Shown here: one piece after another, positions 33,661 through 45,500 of the stretch
Layout: every line of letters begins with the position of its first letter
How positions within the stretch are numbered: position 1 is the first letter of the stretch
Origin: Siphonodentalium dalli
Lineage: Eukaryota > Mollusca > Scaphopoda > Gadilida > Siphonodentaliidae
Reading direction: 5' to 3'
Assembly (NCBI GenBank): GCA_032622095.1
Contig: CP136062.1
Location: 229,416,578-229,480,577, forward strand
DNA: 64,000 nucleotides
Notes under the pieces: generated by a model
The model's database searches: none
Told to the model about the DNA's origin: nothing
Seen by the model: only the letters and a program-made list of their open reading frames with translations
Translations under genes and position numbers: made by a program

Positions 33661-33981
33661 AGGTGACCAATAAGTGGTAAGTGGCTGTCTGACCAGGTAA
33701 CACATGTAGGGTTAAACCCATGTCACACTCCGCTGCGATCAGGCCGGCGCTTACATTGCGCTGAAAAAGTACCAAAGCGCCAAGCTAATCGCATTAAGGT
33801 CTCCAAGAACCGATTGGTGATGCAGTGGACACTGGCTGGGACGGGAGAGGATCCCCATGACGCCAGAGCGCCGCGCTTGTTTTGTGCGTGCACATATAGC
33901 AATATCAAGGATGCATACAAGCTACTTGTGGTCGCAGCAAGAAATCAATCTTGTCCTCCGCGACTACAGTATTAAGCTTAA
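33661..33981. other. Non-coding, GC-richer stretch
   Basis: From 33720 to 33960 the sequence is richer in GC (gcgatcaggccggcgc, gccagagcgccgcgc) than its surroundings. Short open frames only; no recognisable product. Confidence 0.4.
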
Positions 33982-34564
33982 AGGGGTACTGTACGCCATT
34001 TTCATTAAATTTCCGGTGACAACAACGATCTAATATCGATAATATATAGAAACATAAGTAATTTGAGTCGAAGATGTATTCTGTAAACGCTCAGGTTAAT
34101 AGGCTATCTTAAAATTTAATAATTTAAAAGTTAATAATTTGATATAAATTGAATTTATGACTGGAGCCATAAAATGGCGTCAATTAAATTACGAATTACC
34201 GTAATCAAAAACAGTAATTGAGGGATACTGGATTGTTAAACCGATCGCACACACGATCGCTTAAAATATTAGGATGATACGGGGAGAACACTCAAGCCAC
34301 TCACTGACTAGCGACGATACAATAACTAAAATGATTATATGGGACTAGTATGCATATAATATAACTTTTATTTGATTCATTTGGTTGAAAACTTTACAAA
34401 AATTACTCGACAACGACAATTTGTATTTTTGCATTCCGGTAAATTTGTCATCCGTAACATGACTTCGTACTAAACAGACTTTCAAATAATGGAAAAATTG
34501 TTACCTTATTCTCCGACTCGGAGACTATAGAAACCAACAACAACATTTGGCGTACAGTACCCCT
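33982..34564. mobile_element. TTAA-target MITE, family C (copy 2)
   Basis: 583 bp, TTAA on both sides (33978-33981 and 34565-34568). Left 'aggggtactgtacgcca', right 'tggcgtacagtacccct', a perfect 17-bp inverted pair in this copy. Very close to 9492-10074, so the family moved recently. Confidence 0.88.
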
Positions 34565-34568
34565 TTAA

Positions 34569-35270
34569 TATCTCATTTCGGCCAATTTGGCCGGTTACTT
34601 CATGTGACTTTTTCATCTGACGTGTGTGTCGGATAATTGATCTGGAGGATTTATGTAAATGTTAGCCCAAACTACATTTCCAAGTAACGATGGTTTTGTT
34701 GTTTATTTTGAGGAATAATACCGCGTCAGATGAATTCAGCCCAAATATGTTAACAGTTGTCGTGTCAAACATTCGGCAGTAGGTTAGCGTTATTTAGTAT
34801 TTGTGGATGTCATTTAACATGGGGAAAATAGACTACTGCGCTTGAACGAGCATGTGAATTTGTCGTTTTTAATGTACAGCAACTTGATAATCAATAACAG
34901 AGGCATTCTCTGTCAAATAAGGTCGCTCTATTTACGGTATTAATTGCGGAACTTTCTAAAGTAAACTACGCGTAAACGGATACATACGGTAAATTATAGA
35001 ATGTGCCGGAATCGGCCTAATCGCCCCAGGGCCAACTCGCCCAGTCGACGTGTGTCAATTCGGTACCTACTATAACATGTACCCGAGTCCGATACGGAAT
35101 AAAAGATGTATACGGGTGTTATATAGCGTTTGGTCCGTTGTTACTCAAATGAATATTATTGAAATTTGGTGTATATGTCCGGGCTGGGACATGGAATACA
35201 ACAACGTTTGAATTGTTTTTAAATTTACAAATTTGTTGATTTTATTCAATTTTTTTTCGTTCTGAAAACA
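34569..35270. other. Non-coding, no feature seen
   Basis: No open frame of interest, exon-like segment or repeat recognised. Confidence 0.4.
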
Positions 35271-35595
35271 CACTATAAAGTGTATATAATATAATAACGA
35301 ACACGAGACATACATAATTTATAAACTGTTAACAAAAGATATCAAATTCAATACATGACAAAGATGACTCAGTGGAGTTTATAAAGTGAACATAAAAACA
35401 TTGAGGTAAGAATCTTTTTAAGGAATGCAACTTTATTTAATGATAATAAACACATAAATTAAAATAACAAACATGAGACATACATGATTTATAAACTGTT
35501 AACAAAAGATATCAAACTCAATACATGACAAAGATGACTCAGTGAAGTTTATAAAGTGAACATAAAAATATTAAGGTAAGAATCTGTTTAAGCAT
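35271..35595. repeat. Tandem duplication, ~175-bp spacing
   Basis: 35290-35415 and 35465-35590 are near-identical: 'cgagacatacataatttata', 'aactgttaacaaaagatatc', 'atgacaaagatgactcagtg', 'ataaagtgaacataaaaa'. Confidence 0.85.
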
Positions 35596-36699
35596 TACTA
35601 AACCGTTTAGCACAGACCACAGTCCACTTCACTCATCCGATCATCACCAAACTTCATATTTATCTTGATATTGATCTATCAGATGAGAGCTATCAAATAT
35701 TTTTTTAATTTCATAGGAAAAAATGGTCGCCAGCGGCCATATTGCATTTACGTTATATTTTATCGCGTCATGTCGATATCTAGTATTACTTAGAAATTTC
35801 ACCTTTCCAGATTCATAATTGCTCCATTGACTGTAACAGATGAAATTATTCCCCTCTTCGGATAGAGTGTCACTGAAACTTTATTTTGTCAGACTGTCTG
35901 TATAATCACTGATTATATATGGCAATAATCTGTAATAAGATGTAGCACTATTTTATTTTATATTTACATGCAGTGCTGTTTTTATACATCAATTATAATC
36001 CCCCTAGATCATCATGTGATCGATCATACATCGCGCGAGGACCTGGTTGAATTAAGGGGGGTTTTATGGATCACTTCTGTCCTCAAGCTAGATTATACTT
36101 ATGACATTTAATGGCATGTCACTAACGTGGAGGGTTAGATATGCTTGAGAAACCACCACTCTTTAATTCACACCAAGTTCTCAGCTGTCATGTTCGGATA
36201 TTAGAACCCATAGCCATGATATATGGTTTATTTTGTGTATACTAGTAACATAGTTATTTTCAGTACCTTTATATACCAGTACTGTGTATAACAATGCATA
36301 TAAATTAATCCATGTATACATGTATATTGATTCAACAGATTCAGTGGTTTTGTCCATCAGTCTATCAAATTTGCGAGGAAAACATGGCCACAAGCAGTAC
36401 ACCCTGCTAAATTTCGAATTTGAATCAATTGGCGCACCCTGCAGCCAGCTTTTATTGGAGAACTTTTTCTCATGTGGATAGTTTGGGTCACCGCTAGATG
36501 TGAGCCATGTTTTGTTCTCAAGCTGTCCTTGTGAAGACATCACTGCCAGCGGTGATCTTGAATAATCCGATAATAATGAGCTATATGTCGAGAATTTGTC
36601 CCTACAGTGTCCCAAAATGGCGGCGAATATTGCAATCGAAAGTCAAAAATATCTATTTCGTCATTGATTTTTAACTAAATCTTCTCATATCCGGTATCG
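35596..36699. other. Non-coding, no feature seen
   Basis: Minus-strand open frame 36181-36615 (144 residues) has no recognisable domain and no splice or composition support. 36000-36070 has a loose 'ccccct...aggggg' inverted pair. Confidence 0.4.
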
Positions 36700-38640
36700 A
36701 ATATAATTTGATGAGTGTCCACAGCAACCAAACTAGTATCTTAATACATCCAATGAGTGTCAAAAACAACTTAACGCGTGTCCCAAACCATCGAAGGGGT
36801 GTAAAACCACGCAACGTGTGTCTCAAGCGACAACCGCCTTAATAATTTACCAAATTAGTCGATGAGTGTCCCAGTCCGTAGCAGCCGCAGGGGCATTCCA
36901 AATCAGCCAACGAGTGTCCCAAACCACATAATATGTAACACAGTCCACACAAATAGTGTCACAAACCATCCCATTAGTGCCCAAACCAGTCCAATGTGTG
37001 TTCTATACCATCCAACGATTGCCATATGTCACCCGGCCATTAATGTATTAATGTGACAGAAACCTGCAACAAAAAACCGCATTATTCCTGTTGCCATAGC
37101 ATAATTATGCCTGGCATTTCGTGCATAATTTGACCTTAAAACTATAAAATGGTGAATCCTAATCCGTAAGGTAGTAAGTCATATCCCGAGGATTTGACAA
37201 TTCGGTGTCTAAACAGTTTTCAAAATGACAGCGAAAATGGCAGTCGGAAGTGAACAATTGAAGTGTTTTTTTGTTTTTGTTTTTTTTTTTTAACTAAATC
37301 TTACGATATCGAATAAACGTATAGCCAATATGTAGTCACATATGCCACCATACGAGTTTCCAAAGCCACAAATAGTTTCATAATACATCAAATGAGTGTC
37401 CCAAACCACACGAGTCCGCCAAACCATATACAGAGTTATAAAACCCATCTGATATAAAAAAAATAAAACCAACATGTGAGTATCCAAATCGATACGACGG
37501 GCGCCCCAACGAGTCTCACAAACCACATAGACTGATGTAGACTGAGGTCGGTAGCTCCCCAAACGATACTCAACTGCTGTCATTGCCCACACGTATAGTT
37601 CCCCAAACCATGCATCTGCTATTCCAACTCACCCAAAATGAGTGTCCCAAACCACTAAATGAGTGTCTCAATCGACCCGATTAAGGACCCAATCCATTCA
37701 AAGAATGTTCCCAAACCACACCAGAAGTGTTCCATACGTTGCAACCTATGTTCGAAACAACATAATAGGTGTATCCCAAGCCATCCAGTAGGTTCCAAAA
37801 ATATCAAATGAGTGTCCATAACCATCAGATGAGTAACACATGTGTCAAACCACTCAATCAGTGCCCCAAACCACACAATGGCTGTACCATGGTTACCAAA
37901 TCATCCGTCTGGTTTTCGAAACCACACGAGAGGCAGCCATCCAATATGTAGCCCATGCCATATGTCATTCAACATACAACTGTCGTCTCAATCCATTCAA
38001 CTGTAGTGTCCCAAACGGCCCAACCAGTGACCCAATAGGCCACTCAGTGTCCCAATGCACATAATCAGTATCTAAAATCTATAGCGAGTGTCCCAAACCA
38101 CTCAATGTGAACACTCCACCCAATTGGTGTCCCAAAAGAATCCAACTGAAGTCACAAATCACTCAGCGGGTGACCCAAGCCACAACACTAGCATCATAAA
38201 CCATCCAACAAGTTCCCTATCCATCCAACTGGACAGGACTGGTGTTACGAACCAACAACCAACTGTCATATCAATACATCTACAATAGTGTACAAAACCC
38301 TCCATCGAGTATTTGACACGATCAAGTGAGTTTGTCAAACCATCCAATGAGTTTACCAAAACACGGTGTGATGGATGGTTTTGTACTCTAGTTTGGGACA
38401 CCTATTAACTGACTGGGACATCCACTGGTGGTTTGAGACACTAGCTGGACGTTTTAGACACTCCTGATGGTTTCGATAATCATCGTGTGGCTTGGGACAC
38501 TCGTTGGATGATTATGGACACTCATATGTTGGTTTGGGACACCCATTGGATGGTTTGTGGTACACACTTGATGATTTGAGGCACCCATTTGTGTGGTTTG
38601 GGACACCACGTACATGAATTGGGACACTCGATGTAGTATG
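36700..38640. repeat. Degenerate ~21-bp array that switches orientation
   Basis: From 36715 to about 38360 units read 'aaaccatccaatgagtgtcc' with heavy variation (core gagtgtccc, aaaccac). From 38385 to 38640 the same unit appears in complement ('gtttgggacactcgttggat'). A 240-bp plain stretch (37060-37320) interrupts the array. The two orientations meet near 38365, around 'ggtgtgatggatggttttgt'. Confidence 0.85.
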
Positions 38641-38659
38641 GTCGTCGGAGGGTTAGACC

Positions 38660-39125
38660 CAGAAGAAATTGGCAAAGAAGCGGTTTTGGTGTCATTCGAC
38701 GCGGGAGAACATATCCAAAATCCGGTTTGGGGAAAATCCAGGATCCAAGATGGCGTCCAACATGGCAGCCGTTAGTCAAAAGAGACTGATTGAGATTAAT
38801 TCGATTACAGTGAGAACAAATGTTGTCATATGTATACAAATGCATACATTTTTGCGATGGTACAACATTATGTCACCTGTTTATGGCAAAAATGGAACCC
38901 CTCGTCCCAGATGGCCACCAAAATGGCGGCCTAAATTCGAAAAATTGAAGTCTTTGCCTAATATCTTAAAGATCAGTTCCTGTTGTTTGATAATGGTTCA
39001 GACTGGCGACTTTGCTTAGTCTTATGCATGTTAATTCAGCATTGGAGCAATGAAAGATACCACAAATGGGGTCCCAGACTCATCCAAACCCTAAAAAATT
39101 CGATTTTACAGAACTCTGTATAAAA
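38660..39125 (+). repeat. Dispersed repeat G, arm 1
   Basis: Inverted match to 43130-43600: 'ggaaaatccaggatccaaga', 'tggcgtccaacatgg', 'tatgtatacaaatgcataca', 'gttcctgttgtttgataatg', 'aaaaattcgattttacaga'. About 80% identical by eye. Further downstream (39240-39480) related 'ccaaaatggcgg' motifs continue without a partner. Confidence 0.8.
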
Positions 39126-39649
39126 TTTCACAAAAATCGCCATTGGGATTCCAGTCATATATCAACAAGAAATGGACAGAACTGTACAATAAAAGAGTTG
39201 GGCATACCATTATCTATGAAAACTCCAATTAAATATGAAACCCAAATTGGCCCTTTGTCTCAAAATGTCTGCCAAAATGGCGGTCAAAATATGGAAAATG
39301 GCCGATATAGATATTGCCCAGAGTGTCATTCAATCGATTATAAGTAGTGGTTTTGATGAATAAAATTGACTAAATAAATATAAATGAATACCTCTGTATG
39401 ATGCCATTATGCTAGCTCTATGGAAAAACTTAAAAATCCGTACTGTAAATGGCTGCCAACATGGCCACCCGATGTGAAAATACTATTTTATATCACTTCT
39501 TTTTATCACTTATTGCTCTCTGAACTGGGGTACACTTGGTATACTCTTTCAATGGTCGTGTCAACTGATCATTCCAGCAATGACATGTGTAATCGTTTAG
39601 GTCATAGTTTACTCCGGTCCTTCACTCATTAGTTCTAACGAATGCGGTA

Positions 39650-40492
39650 TGAAATTTAACCAAATCGGCTTTGGGGTTGTGGTCACATTTGATATTTAGA
39701 GATGAGCTGATCTTGTCTACAAAATAATTGAGTGTTTCTTTAATTTGTGAACATTCTCAAATGGACCAAAAGAAATAATAAATTTGATCTAATATGGCTT
39801 CCAAAACGAAAATTGTAGACTCTACCCAGCTTATCATATAATGGAAGTTGTGACTTGTGGTTACAGTTGATAGTTGGCTAATACATGTGCCTTATATACG
39901 TCAACACTAATATTTATAATAATGGAGCCTTGGTTTATTTGCAATCTTTTGGTGGCTTCCCGCGGGTTGGCAAATATTAACTATTCGGGGTCGGCCATCA
40001 TTTCGTACACTTACGGTACACAGTGTCAATATTTCTACTTATAACGACTATTCGGAATGTTTCCATCAAATATATGGGCATCGGTGGTCTAGTCCGGAAG
40101 CATCAGGCTATAATGGGTCACCCATTGATGACGAAGCTGGAAAGTGGAAAGGACACGAAGGAAGGGCGAATAATCTGGGGTTTACTTAATGGGTGGGCAA
40201 GTTGGTTATCGGAGCTAGGTAGTTTCAAAGTAAAATTATTTTCTTCAATATCAAGAGTAAAAATGAAAATTCCGCATTGTACATTGTATACCCTTCACCA
40301 TCAATGTGATAATTCCGTGTCATGCGACTGAGGGTATACGTGGATAGAAACATTCTAGTAAATATCGATATATACTACACATCGAGTGAATTTAATCAAT
40401 GATCTGTAGGCACAATGTACGCCACGACTGGATCTGAACGCATTGAGTATTCCGGTCGATTTTAGCCTATTTAGTTATTATCTGTTATGGGT
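39650..40492. other. Non-coding, no feature seen
   Basis: A 102-residue open frame at 40023-40331 shows no recognised motif. Confidence 0.35.
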
Positions 40493-41871
40493 AATGGACC
40501 TATCCGTACGTCCCGCCCACCTGTAGACTGCATGGTTACTGTTACTACGCACCACAAGCCATCTCAATTCCGCTATCTCTTCAGTGCTAAAATAGCTTCC
40601 GGTGAGAAAGGACTGTGTTGTTAAACGCCATGTAACACGATAATATAGCTTCGTTCTGAATATCACGATTTTCAAGATACCTTTGTGTGTATATATGCAA
40701 CATGTAAAAGTGACTGTCGTTAGATATAAACAAAAATAGAACCAGTTTTTAAACAAAAAACAGGTGTGATTGTTAGACCACTTCCGATAAACAACAGAGA
40801 TAGATGTTTAGGCATACCTTGAATCAAACGGTGTAAATGAAGCCATTATGAAACTTCAATATCAAATAGCAAATTTAATATCGAAGCTATGCTAATGGTT
40901 CACACATTGATGAAATAAACCAAAACGGGGGTGTACATGTGGTAATTAATCCATAATCCCTCTTTTGTCGAAATAAATATAACGATATCAGTTTACCATA
41001 CACGAGCGTCCTGAATGAACCCTGGTGACATCAGGCCGGATGCAAAGGATTATCAAATAATGGCCTTTTAAAATAAAGTACATTAAAGAAAACGCCGACT
41101 ATCATGGAGCCAGTTACATGTTGCCATGTCGAGGCAACAATGGCACAAAGTGAACTTGTTCGGTGAAGGTTGCGTGTGTACACCGCGAAGCACGTGCAAT
41201 TTGTGAAATTTCGTGTAATTCTCTTGGAAAACATCTGTTGATTCTCATTTACACGTACATTGTCTGAGGAAGCTTTAGATTCTCAAATGGATTCAGTAAG
41301 ATCGACGTTCGCACGAGATCCTACAGGTTAGTGCATGTGAATGGCAGACATTCGAACTCAATAACTCAATATTACCACGATGTTATAACAGCAACAAATG
41401 TATACATTTATAACGAAAAACACTTCACATAAAACACATACTCGCGGCACAATTAATATTCATAACGCATCGTCTATCGGGACTACTATTTCCACGTTTT
41501 AGTCTGAAATATGTTATATATAAATATTGAAATTTAAATAACACTAGGATCCGAGTGTGGTCGTTGGCATTGTTTAATCCAGCGTAAAGAGAAGTCATAG
41601 TTACTTTTCTATTTAGGAAACCGAACTAAAACATGTATAAATATCGTTCGTCAACGGGACATATTCCCCATGCACATATCAACACCATTGTAGCTTTTTA
41701 AGACATATTTTGCTCTCGTGTTCGTAAATTCCCTATATCTTACAACTGTTGTTAGAGACCGGCTTGTGGTGCGATTCATATCACTAGACAGGCGTAGTCG
41801 CTTCCGGGTTTAAGCTATCGGCTCATTGGCTATAATTGAAATTGGGGCGGTACATACGGATAGGTCCATTG
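40493..41871. mobile_element. Possible element with ~28-bp inverted termini
   Basis: Left 'aatggacctatccgtacgtc' and right 'gtacatacggataggtccat' are inverted with few mismatches, 1.38 kb apart. 'gcaccacaagcc' near the left end also recurs inverted near 41765. No target duplication is evident and there is no coding content, so this is tentative. Confidence 0.35.
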
Positions 41872-43129
41872 CCTCCATATATTCAGAATATTTAGTTTAT
41901 TATCCCATTGCCAACAATAAATTATACTATAAAAAACGTCATCATTGCCAACTAACCCCAACAATGACTATAACATTTGTTGTAGTTTTGGCGCTTTTAG
42001 GCATCTGTTATTCTTCCATGGATGTGTTCACTTTACTTAGTTTGATGTACATGTAGCGCGAATGTCCTGAGATAATACGCCGTTGTTACAAGCTCTATCT
42101 GATTCCCAGGCGGATATGGAGACAGGTATTTGCATCAATGATATATATTGGCACCATCGACCCAACTGCAAAATTTTGATTATTCACTGTACTTCGATGT
42201 AGACGTTTCTGCATATCCAGTGCTTCAACGTTATTATCATTCCTCTACTTGCAGGCGTAAATGTATGAACCATATAGCTTGATGAACTGGTATTTCAAGG
42301 TTGTCATTGGATGGAAATGCCACATGCATACGGTGACCAACACCATGTTTGTCAAAGAAATGTGAACAATGAACATGTTCTGTTCCGGATGCTAGACAAT
42401 CAAACTGCCACATGTAAGGCTTTCATCCATGCTGATAAGAGCACGAAATATTTGCAAATTATTGACATGAAAACTATCTCCTGCAGTCGACGCACTCTAG
42501 ACCTACAACCAACGTCATTTCCTATGAACTTTTACTGTTTGTAAAGACGGTTTCGAGTTTTGAAAATCACGCTTGTACAAGAAGACCTCCACAGACTTAC
42601 TGATTCGATGTGTAAACAATGTATGGGGATAGTTTCCTCATACATATATGTATTTGGCACAAGTATTTCTAGGACATAAGACATTACCATTCACACCGGG
42701 GAGTTGATATCTGAGAAGACCAAAGAGTAAAACCACTTCTCGTACATATTGAAATGGGGGAATCCATGGGCTACATTTAGTTTGCGTTCACAATCTGTTT
42801 AGCGGAAATTTATTGTCATTATGTTTTACTCTATCGAAACCGTCCAACTAAAGAGTTGTTTTTTCAGTGTATCTCAACATGGCTATAAATCGGACACGTT
42901 CCTGTTTAGGTAACCTTCTTAAGAGGTTGTGGAACATGATTTTTCATACATAATCCAGATTAAAACAATACTGTAATCCATAAGAGATATATATGCATGT
43001 AAAATTCTTTTTTCGAAAAGGAATCAAAGAGCAAATATCCTATTTATGACTTATATCGTTGTCGGGGGCCATATTGGATACCATCTCGGATCTTAAAGTA
43101 TTCCCAAATCATATATTTTATCCGATATC
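41872..43129. other. Non-coding, no feature seen
   Basis: No exon-like or repeat structure recognised. Open frames are short and without motifs. Confidence 0.4.
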
Positions 43130-43610
43130 CGATATCGCGACCGTGTACCGTAAATTCTGTAAAATCGAATTTTTTAGGGTGTGGATTAGTCTGGGACCAA
43201 ATTTGTGGTATCTTTCATTGCTCCAATGCCGAAATAACATGAATAAGACTAAGCAAAGTCGCCAGTCTGAACCATTGTCAAACAACAGGAACTGATCTTC
43301 AAGATATTAGGCAAAAACTTCAAATTTTCTAGTTTAGGCCGCCATTTTGGCGGCCATCTGGGACGAGGAGTTCCATTTTTGCCATACACAGGTGGCATAA
43401 TATTTTACCATCGCAAAATGTATACATTTGTATACATATGACAACTTTTGTTCTCACTATAATCGAATTAATCTCAGAGTCTTTTGACTAACGGCGGCCA
43501 TGTTGGACGTCATCTTGGATCCTGGATTTTCCCCAAAGCGGATTTTAGCGGATTTTGATTATGTTGTACCAGAGATTCTCCCGCGTTGAATGACACAAAA
43601 ATTAAACGGC
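43130..43610 (-). repeat. Dispersed repeat G, arm 2
   Basis: Reverse-complement partner of 38660-39125, with 'ggccgccattttggcggcca' and 'gttggacgtcatcttggatc'. The two arms enclose about 4 kb. Confidence 0.8.
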
Positions 43611-44384
43611 CGATCATTCTGTCGTCATATATGTAATTTTTCCACGTGATATGTGTATACAATAGGTGTATGCATATACACATCTTACAATCTATACATA
43701 TTCAATTCTTGAATTGTCTGCAGTATATGATTATGTGATATTTATGTGGTGGTAAACCAGTGTATAACCACTTAACCACGATTCCAAATAATGAATTTAG
43801 ATGTGCCACATATAAAATACACGGTGGAGTACAGAGAGCAGCCAATGTACTGAGTCCAGTATAGGTGTTCGTAGAACTGAGCTAATCATGATTTATAGCT
43901 GGCAATTCCAGCGTGTTGCATTGGCAGCTTGTAGTCGGGGTTGATCTTCTAGAAATTGGAATGATATCAGAGATTTATGAACTTTGCTAACTATCTTCAA
44001 TGATTTGGCATTCTTGATCGATGTTTTAGAATACTGAAAGAACCTAGGTTGTTAATCATTTATCAGATGGAGATAATGGAACATGATCATAAGAGTGATC
44101 TATTATAGTGATCTATTGTCAATTATTTGAAGTTGCCAGTGGTTTCTCGTTGTATTTATCAAAACAAGCCTTCTACCTCAAAGGTTAACCAATGCTTAAG
44201 CAAACAAACAGGAGGTGTCAACATAATTCACCATTGAGACACAGTGGATAAAAACTCAGTGTTGTGACAACATAGTGATAGCCAGTCACCAGTCTTACAC
44301 TTTGAAATTTGGAAAAAAACATTTGAAGAAACCATTGGATGAATCATGAAAGAGAACTTTGAGAAGAAACAAGTACCTGTGATT
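43611..44384. other. Non-coding, no feature seen
   Basis: Nothing recognised. Confidence 0.35.
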
Positions 44385-44692
44385 TTGAAGTAATTGAAAT
44401 TATACCCTAATTACAATTACAATTAAAGCCTAACCAATTACAATTGCAATTACATGTAATTGAGAATAAACTCAATTACCAATTACATGCAATTACTTGA
44501 AAAAAATGTAATTAATTACAATCAATTACAAATTACAATTACCCCATCCCTGCTCTGAATAGGCTGTGACATGGTTTTCTATCGGTTAAAGTCAATGACG
44601 TGGTTAGTGGGTCTTGATTGGTGGCCGGAAGGGGTGGGAACAATGACGTGGTTAGTCGGTCTTGATTGGTGGCCGGAAGGGGTGGGAAGAGG
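44385..44692. repeat. AATTAC-rich block and a 47-bp duplicate
   Basis: 44390-44552 is 'caattacaattac' text ending 'ccccatccctg' (same end as 18838-19014). At 44592-44690 'atgacgtggttagt', 'ggtcttgattggtggccgga', 'aggggtgggaa' occurs twice in tandem. Confidence 0.75.
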
Positions 44693-44905
44693 GTGTCTAC
44701 ATTGGAACTGTTTCGTTTCCAGTCCTGGTGAGTTTCTCCGAAAAATAAGGTCCCAGTGATAATATGGGGTGGATTTATACGTAATTCCATTTATATGTAT
44801 GTGTGATTTTGCTTTACTATTGAGTTCTGGGTCAGGAAATATCCAACAACTTAAAAACAAATTCAAAATGTAATGTTTTGACATTGATAATAATGTATTG
44901 ATATT

Positions 44906-45226
44906 GTTTTTGTATAAATAGGTTTATTGCAAGTAAAATATGCAAAGAGCCAGACAACAGGTCCGAAGACCTATATAAGTCCGACTCAACAAAATATAAA
45001 TAACAAAAAATATTCACGTGATCAACAAAACAAAACAAAAAACAAAATTAAGTGCATATGGTGATACTGTACAGTTGATTCAGGTGTCCTTGGGTGGTAA
45101 GAAGCTACATATTCAATAATTTTCAAATTTTAATCGATTTGAGGCTATGTGCATCGGTTTGGGTAATTGGCCAAATAGATATTTTAGACACCAGAAAAAT
45201 CATATAGGATTGCGCTTTATATAATA
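44906..45226 (-). other. LINE 3' UTR, distal part
   Basis: In complement: 'tcctatatgatttttctggt', 'gcacatagcctcaaatcgat', 'gagtcggacttatataggtc', 'tcttgcaataaacctattt' type text with AATAAA near the end. Matches 32277-32526 over about 250 bp. Confidence 0.82.
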
Positions 45227-45500
45227 CTAGCAGGTTAGCCCGCCACTGGCGGCATTCGTCCCATGGCTTTGTTCGAAAAAGCAATTGCAACAGGTTCCGA
45301 GACACTTGTGCTGCATTTGCAGCAAATTTCGGCAATAGTCAGAAACATGACAATTTTAATATAATTTTTTGTTTTTCAATGAGTTAATTATTTTGTTTTT
45401 CAATGAGTTAATTGTGCCTTTTTAATTTTTTAGCAGGTTAGCCCGCCACTGGCGTGGTTCGTCTCATGGCTTTGTCAGAAACATGACTTTTTGTTTTTCA
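45227..45500 (-). repeat. Duplicated Helitron 3' end
   Basis: 45229-45260 and 45433-45465 both read 'agcaggttagcccgccactg' followed by 'gcg', a target-like 'ttcgtc' and 'catggctttgt'. The outer copy ends CTAG-T; the inner ends CTAA followed by A in complement. Both keep the terminal hairpin. Confidence 0.75.

Noticed and set aside
44539-44884. Overlapping minus-strand ORFs around the 47-bp duplicate
   Set aside because: Open only because of the short tandem duplicate; no motif.
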